Shown: positions 1 through 13,200 of the stretch, piece by piece
Layout of the letters: each line of letters starts with the position of its first letter
Numbering within the stretch: position 1 is the first letter of the stretch
Source: Montifringilla adamsi
Taxonomy: Eukaryota; Chordata; Aves; Passeriformes; Passeridae
Direction: 5' to 3'
Assembly: GCA_017590115.1 (NCBI GenBank)
Contig: JAGGNK010012559.1
Location: forward strand, 1 to 64,000
Length of the DNA: 64,000 nt
Notes under the pieces: model-generated
Seen by the model: the letters and a program-made list of their open reading frames with translations, nothing else
The model's database searches: none
What the model was told of the DNA's origin: nothing
Position numbers and translations under genes: made by a program

Positions 1-2300
1 CCCCAAACTTGCCCTAAACCAGGACAATGTGAAAGAAATTATTTCTGTTACACATCCTGGCCAGAACAACATCCTGGACAAAATAAAGCAATGCCTTAAT
101 TCTTTAACACTAAAAAATGTTGTTGGAGGAGTTTTGCTTTTCCCGTAATTTCAGTGACGCTGTCACTCCCAGCCAGAGCACCTGTGCTCACCCAGATCAG
201 TGCCACAGGCAGGAAGGCCTTACTGCAAGCCAGAGTTTCATTGGAGGGTCATCAGCTCCCTGGGAATTGCTTTAAGGAAGGATGAACTTTGTTCTGGCAC
301 TCCCCATCTGCTTCTCACATGAGCCAAAGTGTTGGGTTTGGCTATACAGGATTTGAGCCACCAAATGACACCTGAGGATGTTTGTGATTATTGTGCTGGA
401 AATTACTCTGAAAGGATTTGCTTTGCCATCCCTCAAAATTTCCAAAATATTTGATATGTTATCCTTCAGAGGGGTTTTTTTCCAAATAAGCTCTGAATAT
501 CCCAATAAGTTTCAGCTGGGAAAAGGGAGCATCTGGGTTTTTTTTTTTTCCTGTCTGATGTCTTACCAGCTGATTCAAATTTTAACTGAAACCTTAGGCA
601 GCTCTTCCCTGAAACTGGGTTAAAGGAAGATTCCCACAGACAGACACATTTATGCAGCACTTCATTAGGAAGCCTAGCGAGCCATAGCATTTGAGCTGCC
701 TTAGAGTTGGGAAAAAGTTCCTGTTTTAGAAGCTTTCAGTAAACTACTTAAGTTCTCCTGAGTCCCAGTCTGTCAGTAGCAGCTTCCCATACATCCTAGG
801 AAACTAGATAGGGATCCTCCTAAATACCATCTGAATTGGGAACAGCTTTTTTTCCTCCAGCAGCACTTGGCAGTGAGTATTGGGGATTATTCCATCAGAA
901 CTGTACCTATAACCTGGTATTGATCCTGATTGTTTCACTCTGATGTCATTGAAGTGTTGGATTACAGAAAACAGACAGAACAGTGGATCACTCGTTTGTT
1001 ACCTGGTAGTTTTTGGGCAGGGCTCAGCAATTTGCAGTGGGCGTGATTAGGGAGAGGAACCACTGCTTCCTTTTCCAGCAAGGTATGGGAAAGACGGCCT
1101 AGAGGATGAGGCTTGGGAACGAAGTGTGAGCTGAAGAGTAGCTCAAATTTGCCTTAAACTCCTGGAATGGTCTGGGTTGAAAAGGACTTTATAGATCACC
1201 ACATTCCAACCCCCTGTTATGGTCAGGGACACCTTCCTGGAGTGTCCATGGAATGTTCCATGCCAGGCTGGTGGAATAGGCAGTTTTATCCCTGAGCTCA
1301 GTCGGGCATTTTTGGGGTTTCTGTGGTGAGAAGCCTGTGAGCTGCATTTTTGGAACTGGAAGGCTCCATCCTGGAAATGTTTCCAGCACTATTTGGTTTT
1401 TTTTCAGTCTTGGCCAAAATTGGGGATTACATTTCTTCCCAGAGTGAGGTGGTTTTCCCTTGATTGTTGGATTACACACTAGGTGTCTAAGGGTTGTGTT
1501 GTCTTTTTTCTCCTGAATGGAAAAGTGAGAGAATAATGGATGCTCCCCACCTGTCACAGACAATCAAAGTATGAACAAGTTCTCATGAAACTCAGCTCTC
1601 CAAAACTTGAATCAGGATAAAAAGAGATAGGAATGCCCTTGGCAGAAAAGCACCTGTGAGGCAAAGCAGGCTTGAAATGCCTGTGAGCAGGAAATCCAGG
1701 AGAAATGGCTGGTGGCTCCTGGTGTCCTGGGCTTGCCAGGCAGGTTTTGTACTGGATTGCAAGGCAGTTTTTCCTGCCTCTGGGGGGTGGCACCTGTGTC
1801 CCACTGGAAAAGGAAAATGTGGAGAGAGCAGCAAGTGAGAAGACAGTTGCTGACATGTGTCCTTGAATTGCAGGTCCTCCCGCTGTGTCTGCGCTACTGT
1901 GAGTACAAAGGAGATCAGTCTTGGGGTACCTCTTTTTTCACCTGTGGGGCTTGGAAGAGTCGCTGGACGTGAAATTCCAGGGCAGTTCCCCTTGCTGGAG
2001 TGAGAAGCAGTGGGATCTGTTTGCTGTCTGCTTCTTCATCCACTTCACCTCGGTTCCCTGGGGCTCCAGGTAATCCCACCTCACCTTTGCTTTTCCAGGG
2101 GTCTCTAATTTAAATTAAAATTTAAATGCCATTTTGAGTGTGGCATTTCCTTGCCGGGCAGCTGCAGTACATGGTACTTAGCACCGGGTGGCAGTAGCGA
2201 TTTCAGTCCCAGCCAAGATCTGACTGTTTTACAGCGAGACAGAAAAAACCTCTGAATAGTCAGAGCTATTTCTACTGCCTTCATAGAGATATTTTCTTCC
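1..2300. other. Intergenic DNA without a recognisable gene
   Basis: I found no exon, RNA gene or long conserved frame here. The only recognisable element is a short CR1 tail near 1161-1243. A 25-base stretch at 1874-1898 is flanked by AG and GTGAGT and could be read as a tiny plus-strand exon, but nothing supports it. In the human gene order OPRD1 would lie in this direction; no opioid-receptor sequence is visible. Confidence 0.5.
1161..1243 (-). mobile_element. CR1 LINE 3' fragment
   Basis: Read on the minus strand, this is the typical avian CR1 3' end: a GTGTCCCTG-like segment, a degenerate match to GATCTTTAAGGTC, then the AACCCAAACCATTC tail. It is short and diverged, and was probably inserted by truncated reverse transcription. 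Confidence 0.6.
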
Positions 2301-2312
2301 ATTTTCAAGTCC

Positions 2313-2318
2313 TTTATT
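2313..2318 (-). terminator. AATAAA polyadenylation signal, candidate distal YTHDF2 site
   Basis: The minus strand reads AATAAA here, after about 200 bases of AT-rich, UTR-like sequence. No other minus-strand gene body is visible between this point and YTHDF2. It may therefore end an extended YTHDF2 3'UTR of about 1.9 kb. A separate small transcript is the alternative. Confidence 0.4.
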
Positions 2319-4233
2319 GTTTAATTTATATATACAAAAGTTGTATTTGCATTTTTAAACCCTATATATCTATATTTAGAATTTCTTATACACCAAGATC
2401 CTGTATATAGTACAGTAGATACAAGGTTGTATTTTGAAATCAATTTTAACAAGAATCATTATTTTATATATACATAAAAAGAAAAGAAATGCTACAGCTT
2501 TCTGTATTTTTTGAACAAACACCCCCTAAACTTCCAGGCAGTTTTGAGGTTTACAGCCCCAAAAGGGCTGTAACCTCCCTTTTTTGGGAGTACCCCACTT
2601 AGCCGCTCTTATTATCTACTCATCTCCTCCTCCATTGCATCTTCTCTCTCCAGTGACATTGTGCTGCCCCAAATGACCATCTCTGCATCACCTCCTACCC
2701 TGGGCTCCCTCATAGCCCCTTCCCCAGTGCAAGGGAAGGGGAAAGGCACCCAACAAGGATTTATTCCATCACTCACTCAGCAAGTCTGCTGGCACCTGGG
2801 GGCCCTCACACTGGCCATGCCCCCAGGATACCTGACATGGTTCCACAGCAGTGCTTGTCAGACTGGTTAGGTGATCAGCTCCTGGAGCAACAGGCTGCTA
2901 GACAGAGGTGGAGTCCACCAAAACTGAGCAGCAGGGTCCATGATGAGAGAAGAGGAAGAGGGAGGGGGAGGATTTTTATTATTTTCTTCATGATGAGTGT
3001 TTTTCCCCAGGAAGATGATTTGGGCTGTGAGGTATCTGCATTTCCCACACCTGGAAGGAGCTATCATCCCCAACTTACTCATGACATGGGAAGGAATCCT
3101 GGGAGCAAGGCCGGGTGGGCACTGCCCCTTACATCTGGAGCCAGGTGACACTAGGGAGCCACAACAGTCCAAAAGGTCTTGGATTGAGCTGGGAATGCCA
3201 AGGTGAGAGGACCCTACTTCAAACTGAAGGAGAAATCACCTCTCCACTCCTTATTTCTCAGGTATTTTATCAATAGTTGTTATCCAAGGAGCTGAGAGCA
3301 TGGGGAAGGGAGAACGAGACAACAGTGATGCTCAACAGGATCTCACATTTATTAATGAGAAGTGATTAATGGTGAAAAGAAAGGCAACGTCCAGTCCTCA
3401 TTGACTTAACAAGAAACTGAAACATAGTCACTACACATTTTACAATTTCTTCCTTGGTTTGTTTGTTTTGGGCTTTTTATTGTCCAAAATTCATTTTCCT
3501 GTAAACAAGACAAGTTTTTACCACTGTTCTCAGCTTTCAAAAAATCAAATTCATCCAGACCTAATCTTTAAATCTATATAATGCACAAGAACAGAACATT
3601 TCTTAGGACTCCTAGTACTTGACTTTTGAGTAACAAAGGGTCAGAGAAAAATGAACCACCTTTAAGACATAACCTGTTGGACAATTTTGTTCAATTCTTC
3701 TTAGGCCAAAATCCCGACTTCCTCATAGAATTCCTCCTCTTCTGGTCCAGGGAAAGAAAAAAAAAAAGTTACTCCACTTTGCATGGTGGATGTTATAATT
3801 CAGTGTTCCAAGTGCAAATATCAAAACTAGGGAAGGAGGCCCAACAGGGTGGAAAGAGGAGGAACAGTGGGATTTAAAAATAAGCAAAAAAAAAAAAGGC
3901 TTATGCCACTTATGGACTTGAAAATCCAAAAACCATAGTAAAAAGACAAAAACAAAGTGTATGCTCTGAAATCACAACCAAAGCCAAAAGAAAGGGGACA
4001 GGTTTTATCTCTACTCTACCTAGAAGGGATTTTTTTTGTAGTTGTTTTTGGTTTTTTTAGTCCTATGTCTTGTGATATTCCAATACCTTTTTTTTTTAAT
4101 TGGAAGTTTGTAAAAGTCTTTTTGAAGTCAAAGGAATTAAGGAAAAAAAGTCCTAATTCTTTCTGGGACACTCTTGCTCCTTTCTCTCTCTGAAAGACAG
4201 CTGGGATGCAATCTGTGCTGGAGGAATGGCCTT
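2319..4233 (-). other. YTHDF2: YTHDF2 3' untranslated region (maximum extent)
   Basis: This stretch follows the YTHDF2 stop codon. It contains three minus-strand AATAAA motifs (3476, 3348 and 2313), AT-rich tracts and, at 2551-2590, two strong small hairpins. I see no convincing coding exon in it on either strand. The true end could be any of the three signals. Confidence 0.5.
3348..3353 (-). terminator. AATAAA polyadenylation signal, candidate proximal YTHDF2 site
   Basis: AATAAA on the minus strand about 880 bases after the YTHDF2 stop codon, within the usual range for a 3'UTR. A second AATAAA at 3476-3481 is equally plausible. Sequence alone does not say which is used. Confidence 0.45.
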
Positions 4234-7200
4234 TTACTTGACACGGCCTTGGCGTTCCTGCAAAAAAAAATAACACAGATCATATTAACTGACAGCAGTT
4301 TTATTCATCACTGTTACACATCAGCATTCCAAGACATGGCTCTCCCATGGAGCCTGTCCCATAGCCAGCAAAGCCAGGAAAAGAGCATTGTTCTTGTCCA
4401 AAGAAGTGCTGCTACTGCATCCAGTCATTGCAGCATGTGACATTGCTGAGGTCAAACAGCTCCTCATTCTCCTTTTTTCCTCATCTCAAGTGATTCACCA
4501 CCTGCAGAGCTGTATCCAGCTCTGGGGATTCCAACATCCAAAAGAAGTGGAGCTGCTGGAGGAACTCCAGAGACTACAGAAACGCTCTGAGGGCTGGAAC
4601 CCCTGTGCTCCGGAGATAGGCTGGGGGTGTTCATCCAGGAAGACCTCTGAGGTCCTTTCTGGTGCCTAATGGGGCTCCAAGAGAGCTGGAGAGGGACTTT
4701 TGACAAGAGCCTGGAGGGACAGGACAAGGAAGAATGGCTTCCCGCTGCCAGAGGGATCCCACTGCAGTGGGATCTTGGGAAGAAATTCTTCCCTGTGAGG
4801 GTGGGGAGGCCCTGGCACAGGGTGCCCAGAGAAGCTGTGGCTGCCCCATCCTTTTGTGTCCAAGGCCAGGCTGGACAGGGCTTGGAGCAGCCTAGTCTAG
4901 AAGGTTATCTGCAGTGGTCTTTAAGGTCCATTCCAACCCAAACCATTCCATGATTCTACGAAAAAATGCCACCTGAACTCCCATGTAGGCATCAAAGTAG
5001 GCTGGAGTTCAAACCCATGGAGCACTGACATCAGCCTTGATCTGCAGGGACTGAAACAGACCCAGCCCCCAGAAGAAAACCTCCTTGATACCCCTGACAC
5101 AACTTCATGGTATCTCACTTGAAAAACAAGAACTTCACAGGAATTTCCCACTGACTGCTGCTATCACTCCGGGTTTTCCTCCAGCACGGTGGAAACACCC
5201 TGTCCAAACACTTGCACAAGAACAAAGAGGCAGCACAGCACCAAATACTCCAGACACCAAAGGCTGCCACCCCCTCGGCTGTTCTCAGCACTCCGTGCCC
5301 ATCTCTTCTGAGTTCTGTTTGGGTTTAATGGAGAAGCTTTCACAGAAGCGGGTCCAGGCTTCCCCAAAGGGTTATGAGGTGTTTGAAGTGTCATTCCCAG
5401 ATCATAAGACACCACCTCAGAAATGAAACCTGTCAGCAGCCAGAGGGCCCTGAGCTGATGCTTCTCCCTGGCTCTGCCTCTTCCTTGAAGACAGGCAGGT
5501 CCCTGTAGTCCAGGCATGACATGCACTGTGGGGCGCCAGCTCCTGCAAAGTGAGCCCATCATCACCTAGCTAGTCCGAGAGGTGCCAAGTCCATCCCACT
5601 TTCACAGCAAAGCCTTACCTGCAGCAGGTACCCACAGGTACAGCAAGTTTTCCCTCTTCACTCAGAGAGGAGATGCTGTCAGGGCTCTGAACCTAGTACA
5701 CTGGTTCAGCTCAGGATGTTTCCCTGCATGTCCCTCCCTGGCTGGAGTTGTATCACCTGAAATAAGGGCAGCAACAGAGTCTCCTGCCTACGGTCCCATG
5801 CTAACCTGCTGATGGGAGGCACCTTCCTATCTTGCCAGCTCACACAACCTCTGTCACAAGCACAAGGCTGCTACAGGAAACACCATCCTTTGCCACTGCG
5901 GAATCCAGGGAGAGTCCATCCCCAGACAGCTTCAATCCTGGGACAACAGCATGTGCAGCCATCTGTCCTCAGAAACCTTCCCAAAAAGGGAGGCCTGGCC
6001 TCCAGCTCAGAACACCACCACTGGCTTTAGCCTCTCAGCCACAGACCCAAGGAGGCTTCACCTCCCATTCCTCTGTAGGATGCAGAGCAAGGCCAGCATG
6101 ATCCTCTGCTGTCTTCTGGGGACAGGAGTCAGATGGAGGCACACATTCTCATCAAGAATAGTTACCCAAATAAATAAATTTAATTCCCCTTTTCATGTAA
6201 CTTTGCCCTAGTCTGTTGCAGGTGCTTTCATTGCCAAAACACCACTACAGCACAGCAAAATCCAACTGCTTCCCAAGGTTGGGAAGCAGAGCCAGGCCTG
6301 AACATAGAGCACAAGAAGCACCACAGGGAGAGCCACAAATCCAAAAGAAGATGCCAAGCCCTGTTCCTGGTTCAGCAGCTAGCATGTTATGTTACACAGA
6401 GACAGATGGCAATGTCACACATCCCTGTGGGAAGCAGCTGCAACTGCCTGAGCTAACATAACTACTTCCCAAATGCAGACATGGCTGCCATGTTCAATCA
6501 TGCCCTGTGCATCTCCAGGGCCAGTGTCCTGGGCTGGGACAGTGGCCAAAGTTCCTGCTGCACACATCACCCTGTTAGCTGAGCAGCTGGACCCCAATCA
6601 ATCACCTCTTCCTGCTGAGAGGATGATGCTGCTCCCAAGGCCTGTGTGCAGCTGATTAGGAGCCAACCCCAGGGAAAATCCCCCCTTAAATACCGATGTG
6701 TCAGAACAGAGGCTAGAGCAGATGTCCTCCATGTCACCAAGCTAGAGAGGGGACCAAAGTGAACATCTTCACTTCAGACCTGCTGTAAACCAGGATTGGG
6801 GAAGGGGGTCCCCAAAAGGTCCCCATTTCCCTTCAGTCAAGAGCCTGCCTCAAGGAGTGAGCCAGAGGGGAATGGAAGAAAGGTGGCTGGATATGAAAGG
6901 AGGTGGATCCCTGATCCAAAACCACAGAACCCAACTGGTCTGGGTTAGAAGAGAGCTGAAATCTCATCTTGCCATGGGCAGGCACACTTTCCACTAGACC
7001 AGGTTCTTCCAGGCCCTGTCCAACCCAGCCTTGAACAATTCTGGAAATGGGGCAGCCACAGTTTCTCTGGGCACCCTGTGCCAGAGCCTCACCACACTCC
7101 CAGGGAACAATCCCTTCCCAATATCCCATCTGGCAGTGAGAAGCCATTCCCTGTCTTCTGTCCCTCCATTCCTTGTCCAAAGTCCCTCTTCAGCTGTCTT

Positions 7201-10200
7201 GGAGCCTTTTTGGGCATTAGAAGGGTCTCTGAGGTCCATCTGAAGCCTTCTCTTCTCCAAGTGAACACCTGCAGCTCTCCCAGCCGGGCTCCAGCCCTCA
7301 GAGCATCTCTGTGGCCCCCTCTGGACTTTCTCCAGCAGCTCCACATCCTTCTGATGCTGGAATCACCAGAGCTCGATGCAGCAATGCATGTAAGGTATCA
7401 TCTGAGTGGAGCAGAGGGATCCAAGACATCCTGTCCTCGGGGTGTTACAGTGAGCATTCAGCCACCAGCCAGATCTACCAGAATACACAGCAAGGCTCAA
7501 TCACATTGCAAACATTTGTCCTTCCTGGCTCATCCTCATCCAAATCCCCAGGCTATGTAACAGTGTAAGTGCCACAGCCTACCCAAGCTACACAACAGCC
7601 CTGGAAGACAAAGCAGCATCTGTGCACACACACTGGGCTTTGCCCTGGGATACAATCCCTGGACAGCAAAGGGATTCCATCAAGAAGTGCTTTATGCCCT
7701 TTGGCTGCACTTCCATTAAACTTGGGTCATATCTTATTGATCCATATGGGAGAAGCAAGAAAGACACCTGCTCAGACTCATCCCCATCCATCAAACCCCT
7801 CAGGAACAGGAAAGACAAGAGCATCATGGCATGGGAACGGCTGATACGTGCCATGGCTCAAATCCTGTGCTGACACCAAGCTCACAGAGGGCAAGTAGGC
7901 GAACAGGAGCTCTCTCTGATCATACCAACCACTCAAAGCAACTTCAGTCCTGTCACTACTGTCCCCAGGGGCTGCAGCCATGTCACAAGCCAGGTCCTGA
8001 TAAAAGCAACTGAGCAATATGAGATCACCTTATATATTCACACTGCAGGGGAGCCAACAACAAAAGGATCAAGTGTTTGTACCTGACAAAATGACAATGA
8101 GAGACAACACTGCCTATCTGTTGAGAGGCTCTTACCTTGACTGACTACCAAGGTTCAGCATCAACACTCCCAGCAAAGGTAAGGATTTTATTGCCACACC
8201 ACAGACAGGGAAATAGCAGACTAAGCCAAAGGAGGACCTAGAGAAGAAGCCAGGGCACAGCTCCCACCTGTGCAGCACACAAACCTTAGTTTGTTGGGAC
8301 CTGCCTGAGCTGCAGCACAGCCCAAGGCCCGTGGGCAGGCCAGGCCAGGCCAGGCATAGTCTCAGTTTGGCCTCAGAAAGTCCTCCAAGCAAAAGGCATC
8401 ACTCACCCAGTGCCTGTCCACAGAGGAAACAGCAGGCAATTCCTTCATTGGAACTTCCAATACCATTCCCCAAAAGCCTAAGACACCCAATCAGAAAATC
8501 CTGAGTTGGACCCACAAGGATTATTAAGTCTAGCTCCTGGCCCTGCACAGGACACCACAACAATCCCACCCTGTGCTAGAGAGCATTGTCCAAATGCTTC
8601 TGGAGCTCTGGCAGCCTTGGGCCCCATGACCATTCACTGGAGAGCCTGTAATCAAACTCTGGCCTTGGAACACACACACAGACACACATAAACACATAAA
8701 CACTCTCACTCATCAAGCACCTGAACAGCCCCGATCAGCCTGTGGTGTTGCACTTTGCTGTTTGATGCAATCCCAGCCAAACAACCCAGCGGGATTTCCA
8801 TGTAACTGTGTCTCCAAGGCAGACATCTTAGATCACTGCCTTAGAAATCACAAGTTACTGCAGCCCATGGCCCTCCCAGCAGGATCTGCTCAAGGAAGAC
8901 ATAGCACAAATGATGGATGATGCATAATAACGATCCACAAGCAGTCTGAAGTCCCAGTATTTTCAAACCAAATATGACTTTTCCTGTTGTCAGCATTAGA
9001 AAGCCACCAGGGTTACAAAAAAAAGCTACATCCTAGTCTAGAAAAGGGGATAACAATCAGGTAGTCATCTGGTTATAGCCTGACACCTTTATCCTACTTC
9101 CCATTCACTTAATGGGGCTCAGCACCAAGAAAGACAGGAGATAAGGCAAATAAAAGTGATTCTTTGTCATAGCAGGATGGACCTTTTGCTCTACAGATCA
9201 AAACCTAGCACAGCAAACTCAAATATCCACAGAACTCTAAGCAGGGCAAACTCATATCAAGCAGGAGCCAAGAAGAGACAAATGGCCTTGGACACCTAAT
9301 TTCCATGTCAGAGCAACCAGCCTGAGAAGAAGGGCATGAAGACAGCCAAGGCTTTTCCTTTACACAAGGGTTTACAAAGGTGGTCTGAGCTATTGGATAT
9401 CCTCAGGCACACTGCTGTTCACCAGAATCTTTCCAGTCGCCTTTTAAAACTGATGCAATCAATTGCAAAGAACAAACCTCCTCTTGCTTAAACATCACAT
9501 TTAATTGCCTGAATAAAGCAACCCAATTCCCATAAACATTTATAATTACTCTCACATAGGAACTCTTGTCCCACAGGGCAGGAAACAGAATGGTGAAAAG
9601 CTGAGAACATGCATGAATATTTAGAGCAAAGGAAACAGAGCAAGCTGGGAGGATTCCCAGTGGCATTCCATGGGAGGACAGCTTGGCTCACAACACAGCC
9701 TGGACCTGGACTGGCTGACTTTGGAGCACAAGAAAAATAACACAAGTCCTTTCCAGTCATTAGGAAGAAAGAAAATTCTCCTGGTCTTCAACAGCCAGGG
9801 AGATTTTTATTCTTCCCCATCACTACAAGGGAAATGCATTTCATTACTCTGGTTACCTTAAGCGATCACTCAGGCAAGAAGTCTTACCACAAGTGCCACA
9901 AAACTCTTCAGAAAAGGAAGGAACTCCACTTTCATGTTTCAAAATCTTCACTGCTGTAGACTTAAAGCCTTGGCAGTGCCCTCTGTCACACCATGCAGGT
10001 GTAATGCCAAGGACTGAAAACCTACAGAGCTTCAGTGGAATTTGTGGCTCCACATATTCATAAAACATCTAGAAAGAGGATGTTTACTGATGATATTAAG
10101 TTTACTGATGATATTAAGCTATTCAGAGTAATAAAACCAGCAGCTGACTAAGTGGACAACTTTGTAAGAAAAAGCTACTGAACTTTACAGGTACACTTGG

Positions 10201-13200
10201 TCTACCTGGTTGAGAAAAATTAAACAATGCATGTGCAGAAAATCCCTGCCCTAATTACAAGATTACAGGTTCCAAACTGACCATTAACCATCAGAAACAC
10301 AATCTGTAACTCCAGAAAATTGCCTAACCTGAAGAAAAGCAAATATCACCCTGAACAAAACATACCACTGTGCTGTTATACAAACCCAGACAGGATTTAT
10401 CCTGAGCAGAGTGTAGCTTTGCTCCTCTCCACGTCCACAGGCATGGAGCAGAACTGGAAAAGTGTCACAGAAAAAACAGGGATGAGAAAGGGACAGAAAC
10501 ATTTTCATCTGCAGAGCCACTGTGCTCTAACTCTCTGGCCTGGAAGACAGATGACTGGAAAGGCAAAGTAGGCACAGAGGAGACAGTGAAGTAATTGCTC
10601 ACCACCTTTTCTCACACAAGAAAAAGGGAGAATCATGAGGCAGACTCAAAGCAAATAAAAAGGACACATTTCCCCACACAACACATAAATTAACTGAAGA
10701 ACTGCAGATCCTGTGGATGCTCAAGGAGTTCATTGAGATCATGGACAGAAAAATCATTAACTGATAAAGACAAAGATACATCTTCGGGATTATGTAAATT
10801 CCAAAGCCAACATATTGTTCAAAGGAAAGAAAACCTTCAGAGATGAATATGTGCCTGTACTGTCCTCACAGGTGTTTGTTCTCAACTCTTATTGCCAGCT
10901 GCACACAGAACTTTCTAACTGGAAACAGCAGGGATACCCAAGCAATGTCTCCCTCTGTGCCCAGCAGACACGCAGCTCCTGCAGCCACGTGAGACGCACT
11001 CACACAGACTTTGATCTGAGCCACTGCAGCTGTCCTGGTATCTGAGGCTTAAACACCACCTCCATCCCAAGTAAGACAGAAGAGACACTTCATGCTATCA
11101 TCGCTAAGAAAAGGTGCTAAGAAAAAGACACCATAATATTCTGTATTGAGAATATTCTATATTGTGAGAGGACAAGAGCAGAACTATTTGCCTGCTTCCA
11201 TGAGCCAGGAAGAGCTGAATTCACAAGCTCAAGTAGAAGAGCCAACACTCTCTATAGCATGTCCCATCATTATATAACCATTTGAAAGGGAACATGAAGC
11301 CACATTCATTGGAACAGAGTTTTCTATTTCTTCTTCTTTTTTTTTTTTTTCTCTCCTCTAAGTGTATCAAGCACATGGCTCTGGAATCAGCTGAATTCCA
11401 AATCAGGCTGCAACAGCCAAAAGGCTGATGATCAAGACTTCTCGATTTCCTTAATTTATTTGGAAACTCTCCGAAGGTATTTTACAGATGGTACCACAAA
11501 TAAGAGAGCTGAGATGGAGAGAGCAGAGCCCTTCCCCACTGTGCATAGATACAAAGAAGGAGACTGAAGAGTGTGGTTTCCTTTCCCCCCAAGACTAGAA
11601 ACAAAATACAAGAGTTTTAGGTAGCTTTTATCTAAATCTTCCAAACTGGGATTACATTATAATAGCTCTGCAGTTAATAACACAGCATTGTATTTTTAAG
11701 AAAAAAAAAAATTAATTATAAAGAACCAGAAATTTTCAAGTTCTTGCACAAACCCCAAATGGTTCATTATTAACTGCTCAAACACACTGTCATATGACTT
11801 ATGTGTCAATTAAAAAGGCTCATAATGGGCACTAATCATTTGAAGGAGCTACAAACAACTTCCATCCTAGCCGTTAGTTTGGGTAATGACCATCCTCGTT
11901 TAACAGGGACTTCCCTATGAACTGCTGTGGTAGAACAGGGTGCTGGCACTGTTCTGGCTGCCAAGCCTCCAGTGGTTTGTACCACTAAGGAACTAATTAT
12001 TAACTCACAAAGCCATAAGACAGCACAATTACTACCAGGTACAAACCAGAACATGCAGGAAAATGAGAGGACTAATTGTGGTGAGAGTGACCACACAGCA
12101 CAAAACAAGGAGCTTCATAAACCTGAAACAGAAGAAAACAGCTTCTTTCAGGCAAAAAGCTGGTGCAGAATTACAGTTTCAATAAGAATAAGGAAGAAAC
12201 ACTGTGCATGGAGCTATTTGATTGACTGCCCACAGAACAATGCACTTCAACTGTTTTCTTGGGATCCTAATTGGCTTTCAGCAATGTCTTGTGACCCACT
12301 GTACTTCTGAATTAGGGAAAAATCCAGGGAACTGAACCAGATCATGCCCTGGGGGTTTCACTGAATGAAACAGATGTCAAAGAGCTTTGCTTGGAGGATA
12401 AGAACTTTTTCTGGGGAAGCAGCTGTTAATAAAATAACCTGAAACACACACCTGTGTAAGTAACTCTTAACCTTGGTGCCACCAAGTTAACCAGAATTCT
12501 TGGAGGAAAAAATAAAAGGAAGAAAACCAAAGCAACCCTAGCTGCTGACACCTTACATGCTCCCTTCTGCATTCCAAGTCCTCCACAGTGTTTCCAGGGA
12601 ACATACATATGTTTCCAGCCATACACATACAATTTATCACAGAATCATAGGCTGGTTTGGGTTGGAAGGACCTGAAAGCCCACCCCATTCCACTCCCTGC
12701 CATGGACAGGGACACCTTCCACTAGATCAGCCAGCTCCAAGCCCTGTCCAGCCCCTGCCAGGACCTCAACACCCTTACAGAAATTAATTTCTCCTTAATA
12801 TCTAATCTAAATCTACCCAACTTCAGTTTAAGGTCATTCCCCCATCTTAATTCATCTGCTGAAGGGAAAAAAACAAAAGGGTTTTTTTTATTTTAAAACA
12901 TTAATTTGAAGTCATTCATATATTCATAATCAATTCAATTAACATACTTATAAGAACAATTCGTTCAGGGTATTCTGCAGCTCAGAGCTGAAATCATGCA
13001 GCCAAGATAATCTGGAGTGGGGGGACATGAAGCTTTGCCCACACCGAGGGCAAGAAGTAGGTTGGGAACAAGTTCACAAGAACAGGGTGTGGCATAAACT
13101 CCCCCTGGCTGAGGCCATACCTCCAAGATGTGTGAAACCCCATTGCAGATGGTCTGCACTCTCTGTCTGGCCCAACACCAATCCCAGTCCTTGAATCCTA

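Noticed and set aside
1..2300. Search for OPRD1, the next gene in human order
   Set aside because: No seven-transmembrane receptor sequence or exon is visible, so the gene, if present, lies outside the window.
3670..3725. Minus-strand frame ending PEEEEFYEEVGILA and a stop
   Set aside because: Looks protein-like, but it lies inside the YTHDF2 3'UTR with no upstream exon or family match that I know. Probably chance.
8336..8356. Short GGCCA repetition
   Set aside because: Only about four copies of a 5-base unit; ordinary low-complexity sequence.
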